Part shown: positions 57,510 through 64,000 of the stretch, piece after piece
How positions within the stretch are numbered: the first letter of the stretch is position 1
How the letters are laid out: each line of letters begins with the position of its first letter
DNA from: Halomonas nitroreducens
GTDB lineage: Bacteria; Pseudomonadota; Gammaproteobacteria; Pseudomonadales; Halomonadaceae
Direction: 5' to 3'
Assembly (NCBI RefSeq): GCF_003966155.1
Contig: NZ_RXNS01000007.1
Span: 1-64,000 of the forward strand
Length of the DNA: 64,000 nt
Notes under the pieces: model-generated
Databases searched by the model: none
Seen by the model: the letters and a program-made list of their open reading frames with translations, nothing else
Told to the model about the DNA's origin: nothing
Program-made: the position numbers and the translations under genes

Positions 57510-57700
57510 GCGGGCCTCCCGGCTCGGGTGACACCATGGCCCGCGGATCTAGAAGAAGAAGGCATCGGCTGCGTTCCGTCCATCGCGGTTCGCCGCCCAG
57601 GGGCAAGGGCGGAGCTGTGATGGAGGCTATTATCCCGAGCCCCTGTCCACCCAAAGGTGAGAAAAGCCCGATTTTTGCTCGTCAATTGGCCGCATGAGGC

Positions 57701-57716
57701 GGGGACGGCGGCTGCT
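57701..57716 (+). promoter_or_regulatory. Possible sigma-54 promoter of fliE
   Basis: GGGGACG-GCGG-CTGCT has the GG-N10-GC spacing but matches the RpoN consensus only partly. It lies about 50 bp before fliE, which is RpoN-dependent in Pseudomonas. Confidence 0.35.
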
Positions 57717-57766
57717 AGCCTTGGCGACCACTACCATCCTCCGCTTCGACCATTCAGGGGTATCCG

Positions 57767-58096
57767 ATGAGCACTCCCGCCCTCGCCTCGGCACTCTCGC
57801 AGATGCAGACCCTGGCCACCCAGGCCGCCGGCCAGCCGGTCAAGGGGCAGCAGCTCTCCACCGCGGTGGGGGAGGGGGGCTTTGCCGGCGAGCTGCAGGC
57901 GTCCATCCAGCGCATCAATGCGCTTCAGCAGGAGGCGGCGGCCAAGGCGGAGGCCTTCCAGGCGGGCACGCCCGGGGTCGAGCTCAACGACGTCATGGTC
58001 GACATGCAGAAGGCCAGCGTGGCCTTCCAGATGGGCCAGCAGGTACGCAACCGCCTGGTCACGGCCTACAAGGACGTCATGAACATGCAGGTCTGA
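57767..58096 (+). CDS. fliE: FliE, hook-basal body linker protein
   Basis: A 109-residue protein linking MS-ring and rod, with the C-terminal [20 protein letters not shown] and [16 protein letters not shown]. In many gammaproteobacteria fliE leads fliFGHIJ; here it is divergent from fliF, about 260 bp apart. Its stop codon abuts the stop of the convergent FlaG gene (TGA/TCA, no gap). Confidence 0.95.
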   Translation: MSTPALASALSQMQTLATQAAGQPVKGQQLSTAVGEGGFAGELQASIQRINALQQEAAAKAEAFQAGTPGVELNDVMVDMQKASVAFQMGQQVRNRLVTAYKDVMNMQV

Positions 58097-58456
58097 TCAG
58101 GCCTCGAGCTGGATCAGCTTGCCCTGCAGCTCATCCAGCCGCTCGGCGATGCGCAGCACCTCCTCCGCGGGAATCTGACGGATCAACTCGCCGGTGTCGC
58201 GGTCGACCAGTCGGGTCACCAGCCGCGAGGTACCCTCGTGCAGCTCGAACTCCACCCCATAGCTGCGCATCACCTGGTTGATGCGCTGTACCGGCGCCAC
58301 CAGCTCGCCGTGCTGGGGTGTGGGGGTAGCCGCGTTCTGGCCGGGCTCGCCCGAGGGCAGGGTGTCCAGGGCCTGGGTCACCCGATGTCGGGCCGTGGTG
58401 CCCTCGGCGCGGGGAATGCCGTCCCGCGAGGGGATCTCGGAGAGTGGTGAGGTCAT
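58097..58456 (-). CDS. flaG: FlaG-family protein
   Basis: A 119-residue protein. A polar N-terminal half is followed by the FlaG pattern VMRSYGVEFELHEGTSRLVT and VDRDTGELIRQIPAEEVLRI. FlaG affects filament length in Vibrio and Pseudomonas, where it neighbours flagellin genes; here it lies next to fliE. Convergent with fliE with no gap. Confidence 0.87.
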   Translation of the reverse strand: MTSPLSEIPSRDGIPRAEGTTARHRVTQALDTLPSGEPGQNAATPTPQHGELVAPVQRINQVMRSYGVEFELHEGTSRLVTRLVDRDTGELIRQIPAEEVLRIAERLDELQGKLIQLEA

Positions 58457-58623
58457 CGCCTGGCTTCCTGTTCTTTTTCTCGATCGCCGTCGCTATCCAC
58501 GGCGCCTTGCAGCCTTGTGATGACCATCGGCCAGAGAGGGCGAATCTTTAATGGCCGACTCGATAGGATGTCGGGGCCGAGGAGGGAAGGATGAGCCGCC
58601 AAGGGGTGACGGCTCGAGCCGGA

Positions 58624-59303
58624 TCAGAAGGTGTAACTGACGCCGATTACCGCCACCGGATAGAGCGGGAGCTCGTCGGCCTCGTCCTCGAGGCGAGCCT
58701 CTTCGTCACGCAGCGCCTGGCGGAAATCGTCGTTGCTGTCCTCGAAGCTCTCCGAGCTGTTCAGGTCGACGTTCACGTCCACGGCCATGACGCCGAACTC
58801 GGAGAAGAACCCCAGGCCACTTCGTGACTACTCCGCCAGCCGAAGCCGGCGTACGGCTGGATACCATCGGCAATGGTCAATTGTCCGCGCAGCGACCCCA
58901 CGTCGCTGGCGTTGTAATTGGTCCCGTCCAGTTCGTAGCTGCTCCCTGCCTCCGCGGTGCCCGTCATCTTGGCCTCCATGTCCGGCAGCATGGCCCCCAC
59001 GGTGAGATAGAAGCGCCCGGCGAAGGGGTGGATATCCAGCTTCAGGGCCGCGGCGGCAACATCCAGGTCGCCCTCGTAGTTCACCTCGTCCGTGTCATGG
59101 TCACCGTCCCACTGCAGGCCGCCGGCGTACTGAGCGGTGAGGCCGAAGCGCTCATGGAAGCGCCAGCTGATATCCGCACCTGCCCCGGTGGTGCCGGCCA
59201 AGGCACTGACGGTGATCGTGTCGTCGAAGGCCTGTGCCGGGCTCATTGCCGCGGTCAGGACGGCGGCGGAAAGGCTCGCGGCCATGCTCTTCTTCATCTG
59301 CAT
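58624..59303 (-). pseudogene. Outer-membrane beta-barrel protein gene with a frameshift
   Basis: The upstream frame gives a signal peptide (AAVLTAAMSPAQA-F) and amphipathic beta strands up to PYAGFGWRSS. The next frame continues SGLGFFSEFGVMAVDVNVDL and ends ...YPVAVIGVSYTF, a classic outer-membrane C-terminal Phe. The frames differ by one missing base around 58814-58840. Restoring it gives a porin-like protein of about 226 residues. It could be a real mutation or a sequencing error. The exact family is not recognised. Confidence 0.75.
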
Positions 59304-59718
59304 GTTCCTTGCTGGACTCGTTGATTGTCATGGCTCGCGGCCTTCGGGCGCGAGCTTGCGACATATCGGTACTCAGCCAGTTTTCTTTAGGCTCACATGC
59401 ATGAGTGGGGCATTGAGGCTGCCGGGATCTGGCGTGGATACGCGAGGTAAAGGCGATCACCAGAAAGGTTGATTAGAAAGTATTCATTGATTGACCGGTG
59501 TCAATGAAAGGGCATCAAGCCGAGCCCATCTCCTGCAGCATCATCGCCTTGCACTAGGCTCGCTATCGGCGCACCGGTAACACCCAGCCGAGGGAAGGGA
59601 TGTGAGTGGCGGAAAGGAGCATCGTTAAGATGTTGCCTGCCGGATAGAATCCGTGTGTCTGCACGTTATCATCGCCAGGAGACAGGGAGCGTCTCCAGAA
59701 CAGGAAGGAGCACATCTC
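59304..59718. other. Intergenic stretch between outer-membrane protein gene and diguanylate cyclase gene
   Basis: About 415 bp between divergent genes, AT-richer than the flanks near 59.45-59.5 kb. It should hold both promoters. A TAGAAT -10-like box lies near 59645, but no convincing -35 was found. Confidence 0.4.
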
Positions 59719-61047
59719 GTGACCACCAGTGTCCTGCACAAGCCATCCATTCGCCAGGCAGGGCTCGATGACGGTGAGGCTTGTGTCTCAGCGCACAAGG
59801 CCACCCTTCAGGAACGCTATCAACAGCTCTATATCGCCGTGGAGCAGAGTCCCGCGGCAACGTCCATCACCGATGTGCAGGGGCGCATCGAGTTCGTGAA
59901 CCAGCGCTTCATCGACGTGACCGGCTATGCTCGCGAGGAACTCCTGGGACGAACGCCGGCGATGATCCAGTCCGGCGAGACCCCGCACGAGGTCTACCGT
60001 GACCTGTGGCAGACCCTGAAGGCCGGGCGAGTCTGGAAGGGGGAGCTGCTCAACCGGCGCAAGAACGGTGAGCTCTACTGGGAGGCGGAAATCATCACCC
60101 CGATCAGGAACGATCGTGGCGAGGTGGTGAACTTCGTGGCCATCAAGGAGGACATCACCGAGCGCAAGCGGCAGGAGAACGAGCTCAAGCTCCTGGCCAC
60201 CGCCTTCGATACGGGACAGGCGACCCTGATCACTGATGCCGAGATGCGCATCGAGAGGGCCAACCGGGCGTTCACCGAGATCACCGGCTACCAGTCTGCC
60301 GAGGTGGTCGGCAAGACGCCAAAGATCTTCAAGTCGGGACGCCATGGGCCGGACTTCTATGCTCGCCTCTGGGACGAGGTGCTGACCACCGGACATTGGC
60401 AGGGCGAGATCTGGAACCGCAACAAGTTCGGCGATATCTACCCACTCTGGCAGTCGATCACCGCGGTACGCGACGACAAGGGCGAGATCCGCAACTTCGT
60501 CGCCGTGTTCCACAACATCGCCGAGCGCAAGCGCATGGAGAAAGAGCTGGAGCGCCAGGCGACACTGGACCACCTGACCGGGGCCTACAATCGGCGTGCC
60601 TTCGACACCGCCATGCGCCAGGCCATCTACCAGGCCGAGCGCGATGACGAGTCCTTTTCCCTGCTGCTTTTCGACATCGATCACTTCAAGGCGGTCAATG
60701 ACCACCATGGCCATGACACCGGAGATGCGATCCTCAAGCAGCTCGCCGACCTGGTCTCGCGCAGCCTGAGAAGCACCGACCTCCTTGCGCGCTGGGGCGG
60801 GGAGGAGTTCACCATCCTTCTTCCCGACACGCGGCTGCGGGGCGCCGCCACCTTTGCCGAACGCCTGCGCGGCCAGGTCGCCGAAACCCGCTTCCATGGG
60901 CTTGCCATCACCATCAGCATGGGGATCACCGAGTATCGCCTCGGCGACGATATGGATGGCATGCTGGTACGCGCCGATGCCGCTCTCTATCGCGCCAAGG
61001 AGGCCGGGCGCAACACCGTGATGCTCACCGAGGGCGTCGAGTCATAA
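59719..61047 (+). CDS. PAS-PAS-GGDEF diguanylate cyclase
   Basis: A 442-residue soluble enzyme predicted to make c-di-GMP. Two PAS/PAC domains (about residues 30-145 and 155-270) each end in a TERKR / AERKR linker. The GGDEF domain is intact: LLLFDIDHFKAVNDHHGHDT, RWGGEEFTILLPD and an RxxD inhibitory site (RSTD) just before it. The GTG at 59719 follows AGGAAGGAG with ideal spacing; the frame is open 22 codons further. The PAS domains may bind haem or flavin; not determinable here. Confidence 0.92.
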   Translation: MTTSVLHKPSIRQAGLDDGEACVSAHKATLQERYQQLYIAVEQSPAATSITDVQGRIEFVNQRFIDVTGYAREELLGRTPAMIQSGETPHEVYRDLWQTLKAGRVWKGELLNRRKNGELYWEAEIITPIRNDRGEVVNFVAIKEDITERKRQENELKLLATAFDTGQATLITDAEMRIERANRAFTEITGYQSAEVVGKTPKIFKSGRHGPDFYARLWDEVLTTGHWQGEIWNRNKFGDIYPLWQSITAVRDDKGEIRNFVAVFHNIAERKRMEKELERQATLDHLTGAYNRRAFDTAMRQAIYQAERDDESFSLLLFDIDHFKAVNDHHGHDTGDAILKQLADLVSRSLRSTDLLARWGGEEFTILLPDTRLRGAATFAERLRGQVAETRFHGLAITISMGITEYRLGDDMDGMLVRADAALYRAKEAGRNTVMLTEGVES

Positions 61048-61051
61048 GGCT

Positions 61052-61079
61052 TCCCCTGCCCGAACGGCTGGGCAGGGGA
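61052..61079. repeat. 10-bp hairpin between two c-di-GMP genes
   Basis: TCCCCTGCCC (61052-61061) pairs with GGGCAGGGGA (61070-61079). No T-tract, so probably a weak terminator or mRNA-stability element. Confidence 0.5.
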
Positions 61080-61108
61080 GCGTCAGGACGGGACAGGAGA
61101 CACATGGC

Positions 61109-62884
61109 ATGACGCAGCAGGAAGGGGAGCTGGGAGAGTCGAGTCCGGCAGCACGCACCATGCCCTGCAGCTGCCATCACCGGGCGCCGTGGAAGGCTCA
61201 GGGGGACCATGCCGCCGGCGTTTTCCGGCATGCCAGCGAGGCCATTATCATCAGCGATGCCGCCAATCGCATCATTGACGTCAATCCCGCCTTCGAGGAA
61301 CTGACCGGGCGCGGCCGTGAGGCGGTACTGGGCGAGACGCCGGCACTATTCTTCGCCCAGTGCCTGGAAGCCGCCACTCACAGCGAGGATTGTCCCTCCT
61401 TGCAGAGCGACGGTCGCTGCAAGACCGAGGTTACCTATCTCGATCGACGCGGCGAGGCTTGCCCCGCCGTGCTCTCGATCAGCCGGGTTCGCGATGACCG
61501 GGGCGCGGTCTCCCATCATGTCATGGTGCTCTCGGACCTGGCGGCACTGACCACCACGGGCCGCCAGGCCGCGAGGGAAGTCTATTTCGATCGCCTGACC
61601 GGCCTGCCCAACCTGCAGCTGCTGACCCAGTTGATCCATGAGTCCCTCCAGCACGTCGACCAACATGGTGGCTCGCTGACGGTATGCTCGCTGGATATCG
61701 ATCATTTCAAGGCCGCCAATGACCATCTCGGTCGGGAAACCGGCGACCTCCTGCTGTCGACCTTCGCCCATCGCGTCGGCCACCTGCTGCACGGCGACGA
61801 TGTGCTCGCGCGTATCGGCGGCGATGAATTCGTCCTGGTGTTGCATCACCGTGCGGATGAGGCCGAGTTCGAGCGCCTGCTCGAGGCGATTCGCCAGCCG
61901 CTGTTCCTCAAGGGGGAGCTGCTGAACCTCACGGCCAGCGTGGGGGTTTCCTTCTATCCCGGCGACGATGTCACCGGGGACATCCTGCTGCGGCATGCGA
62001 CCCAGGCCATGTATCGGGCCAAGCAGCGGGGCCGCAACACCTTCCATGTCTTCGACCCCGCCCTCGACCGGGAGCTGCAGGTCCGCCAGGAACAGCGGCA
62101 GCGCTTCTCGGCGGCGCTGGCCGGGCACGAGCTATGCCTGCACTACCAGCCCCAGGTCGACATCACCGATGGTCGCGTGGTGGGGGTCGAAGCGCTGGTC
62201 CGCTGGCAGCATCCGGAGCAGGGCCTGCTGGCACCGGGGCGCTTCCTGCCCATGATCGAGGGCTCGCCACTGGAGACCGCCCTCGGCGAGTGGGTGCTCG
62301 ACGCGGCCCTGGCCCAGCTCGCCGCCTGGCAGCGAGAGGGCATCGACCTGCCGGTCCACGTCAATATCAGCCCGTCACACCTGCTGTCCGGCGACTTCGG
62401 CGAGCGACTCTCCGGGCTGCTGGCGCGGCATCGCCGGGTGCCGGCTCGCCGACTGAAGCTCGAGGTCCTCGAGACCGCGGCCATGCACGACATCCAGGCG
62501 GCCCAGGCGACCATGGAGCACTGTCAGTCCCTGGGAATCGATTTCGCCATCGACGACTTCGGCACCGGTTTTTCGTCCCTGACCAACCTGCGCCGGCTGC
62601 CGGTGGACCTGATCAAGATCGACCAGAGCTTCGTGTGCGGCATGCTGGAAGACCCCGATGACCGGGCCATCGTCGAAAGCGTGGTGTACATGGCCCGGCG
62701 TTTCGGGCGTCCCTTGCTGGCCGAGGGCGTGGAGACGCTCGAGCACGCCCGCGCCCTGATGGCGCTGGGCTGTCCGCTGGCCCAGGGCTACGGCATCGCC
62801 AGGCCCATGCCGGCGTCGCGGTTGCCAGCCTGGCTGCAGGCCTGGACGGCGCGCACCGACTGGCATGCCATCGGAATGTCATGA
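61109..62884 (+). CDS. PAS-GGDEF-EAL c-di-GMP enzyme
   Basis: A 591-residue protein: PAS domain (about residues 33-150) containing a Cys-rich stretch (FFAQCLEAATHSEDCPS), GGDEF domain with RIGGDEFVLVLHH, and EAL domain with VEALVRW, ETAAMHDI, DDFGTGFSSL and LAEGVET. Both catalytic cores look intact, so it could be bifunctional, though the EAL domain often dominates. An AGGAGA site precedes the ATG. It follows the diguanylate cyclase by about 60 bp. Confidence 0.9.
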   Translation: MTQQEGELGESSPAARTMPCSCHHRAPWKAQGDHAAGVFRHASEAIIISDAANRIIDVNPAFEELTGRGREAVLGETPALFFAQCLEAATHSEDCPSLQSDGRCKTEVTYLDRRGEACPAVLSISRVRDDRGAVSHHVMVLSDLAALTTTGRQAAREVYFDRLTGLPNLQLLTQLIHESLQHVDQHGGSLTVCSLDIDHFKAANDHLGRETGDLLLSTFAHRVGHLLHGDDVLARIGGDEFVLVLHHRADEAEFERLLEAIRQPLFLKGELLNLTASVGVSFYPGDDVTGDILLRHATQAMYRAKQRGRNTFHVFDPALDRELQVRQEQRQRFSAALAGHELCLHYQPQVDITDGRVVGVEALVRWQHPEQGLLAPGRFLPMIEGSPLETALGEWVLDAALAQLAAWQREGIDLPVHVNISPSHLLSGDFGERLSGLLARHRRVPARRLKLEVLETAAMHDIQAAQATMEHCQSLGIDFAIDDFGTGFSSLTNLRRLPVDLIKIDQSFVCGMLEDPDDRAIVESVVYMARRFGRPLLAEGVETLEHARALMALGCPLAQGYGIARPMPASRLPAWLQAWTARTDWHAIGMS

Positions 62885-62958
62885 AGTCCTGATGCAAGAT
62901 GTTGCAAATGGCGCGCCTCGGGTCGCCAGCATCATCTTGTCAGACACAGGACCCCCTC

Positions 62959-63516
62959 ATGCGGCTTCTCGATCGAATGACCATTCGGCTCAGCTGGTGC
63001 CTGGTGCTGGTGGCCTGCAGCGGCATCCTCCTCGGTACCGGTGCCCTCGGTCTTTACGCCAACCAGCATGGTCGTGACGCCTTCCAGAGTCTGCGCGAGG
63101 TCAATGTGCAGCAGTCCCGGGCACTCAATCAGGCCTATATCGCGACCCTGCGCGCCCAGGTGGCCATGGATCGCGCCGCCCATCTGCTGCGGGTGCCCTC
63201 CTTCGATCACCCCGGGCCGGTCATCGAACGGGCGGACGCCCACCTGGCCGAGGCCAAGGCAAGGCGGCCTTCGAGCGCTTCAGGGCCATGCCGGCCGCCC
63301 CCGGGCAGGCGGAGGCGGTGGATGCCCCGGTTGCCCGCTTCCAGTCGCTGTACAGCCCCGGTCTTCGTGCCGCTGATGACGCTCTCCCTGGCGCTGCACC
63401 GGGTGCGTCCGCAGGCGGGATGCACGGCCCTCGATGTCGCCAACGTGCTGGCGGAGCTCAAGGGTCAGGCCAAGCGCCAGCCCGGCAACAGCCTCTTTGT
63501 CGATCGTCGGCAATGA
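62959..63516 (+). pseudogene. Methyl-accepting chemotaxis protein, truncated and frameshifted
   Basis: The start (MRLLDRMTIRLSWCLVLVAC) gives a first membrane helix and the beginning of a four-helix ligand domain (QQSRALNQAYIATLRAQVAM). The frame breaks near 63257-63270: the expected continuation AAFERFRAMPAAPGQAEAVD is in another frame, implying a one-base deletion. It can be followed to about 63385. HAMP and signalling domains are absent and a convergent gene follows, so the receptor is dead. Confidence 0.75.
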
Positions 63517-63570
63517 GCCGGAGCGGCTCCCCTGCCCGAGCATCATCGTTTCCGCAGCGGCCAGGGCTGG

Positions 63571-64000
63571 CTACCAGCGGGTCGCCACTCGGTCCCGGCC
63601 TTCATGCTTGGCCTGATACATGGCAGCATCGGCCCGCCTGATGAGCGCTTCGAGGCTTGCGTCGGATGCCTTGAAGCCTGTCAGGCCGATACTCACCGTG
63701 AAATGAAAGGGCAATGCCTCGGCGGCGATCGCCCTCTCGGCGATCTGAATACGCAGCCGCTGGGCTACGCCCTCCGCCACCTCGGGTGACATGTTCGGCA
63801 TGATGACCATGAACTCCTCCCCGCTCGTGCGGCAGGGCAGGTCATCGTCGCGAAGCTTGCCTTTCAGGGTGTCGGCCAGCAGGCACAGGGCCTTGTCGCC
63901 CTCGGCATGCCCGAAGGTGTCGTTGATGGCCTTGAAGCGGTCGATATCGATCATCAGCAAGGCGGCGGGAGACTCCCCTGCCTTCACCGCGGCGGCAACT
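63571..64000 (-). CDS. GGDEF-domain protein, C-terminal part
   Basis: The gene enters from the right edge. Its last 140 or so residues form a GGDEF domain: LLMIDIDRFKAINDTFGHAE, RTSGEEFMVIMP and ADAAMYQAKHEGRDRV. The first Gly of the signature is Ser (SGEEF), a variant found in some active cyclases. N-terminal sensory domains are outside the window. Confidence 0.88.
   Translation of the reverse strand, partial: VAAAVKAGESPAALLMIDIDRFKAINDTFGHAEGDKALCLLADTLKGKLRDDDLPCRTSGEEFMVIMPNMSPEVAEGVAQRLRIQIAERAIAAEALPFHFTVSIGLTGFKASDASLEALIRRADAAMYQAKHEGRDRVATRW

Overview
The window looks like a chromosomal segment of a high-GC, motile gammaproteobacterium, most likely a Halomonas-type member of the Halomonadaceae. 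This rests on the rpoZ-gmk / yicC-rph-crc-pyrE gene order, a polar-type flagellar gene set with sigma-28 promoters, and protein sequences that resemble Pseudomonas and Halomonas. No database search was possible, so the genus is an inference.

Region 1 (1-15.4 kb) is mostly core genome: rpoZ (partial), gmk, yicC, rph, a Crc-like ExoIII pseudo-enzyme, pyrE, trmL, rep and a di-haem cytochrome c. Between yicC and gmk, which are often neighbours, lies an accessory block: a sensor kinase with a periplasmic amino-acid-binding domain, an NtrC-type sigma-54 activator, an AGCS-type sodium:amino acid symporter, a glutaminase and an MFS exporter. A near-consensus sigma-54 promoter precedes the symporter gene. 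Repeated TATAACC-containing sites lie further upstream, so the block reads as one circuit: sense an external amino acid (perhaps glutamine), activate uptake, deamidate.

Region 2 (15.46-30.6 kb) is accessory DNA that starts at a tRNA-Arg(CCG) gene. It holds a tyrosine recombinase with an overlapping small core-binding-like ORF, a 36-residue membrane peptide, a hairpin-rich non-coding stretch, an AT-richer operon (XRE-cupin regulator, class II aldolase, DapA-like lyase) with a palindromic operator, an amidase with a TetR regulator, then a cluster of unclear purpose (YggS-like PLP protein, class I amidotransferase, class III aminotransferase, membrane protein, DUF4336 protein, Cys-rich periplasmic protein). 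It ends in debris: an orphan antitoxin, a lipoprotein, and an IS481-type transposase fragment joined to a beheaded MazE-like antitoxin.

Region 3 (30.6-58.5 kb) begins with formate-tetrahydrofolate ligase and a degenerate GGDEF-EAL protein with its own sigma-28 promoter. The flagellar cluster follows: flgN-flgM-flgA on the minus strand, flgBCDEFGHIJ and flgKL on the plus strand, and a convergent minus-strand operon fliFGHIJKLMNOPQR, with fliE divergent from fliF and a FlaG-family gene convergent with fliE. Sigma-28 matches with the exact 11-bp spacer precede flgM, flgK and the GGDEF-EAL gene.

Region 4 (58.6-64 kb) holds a frameshifted outer-membrane protein gene, two intact c-di-GMP enzymes (PAS-PAS-GGDEF and PAS-GGDEF-EAL), a truncated and frameshifted chemoreceptor gene, and the C-terminal part of another diguanylate cyclase running off the end.
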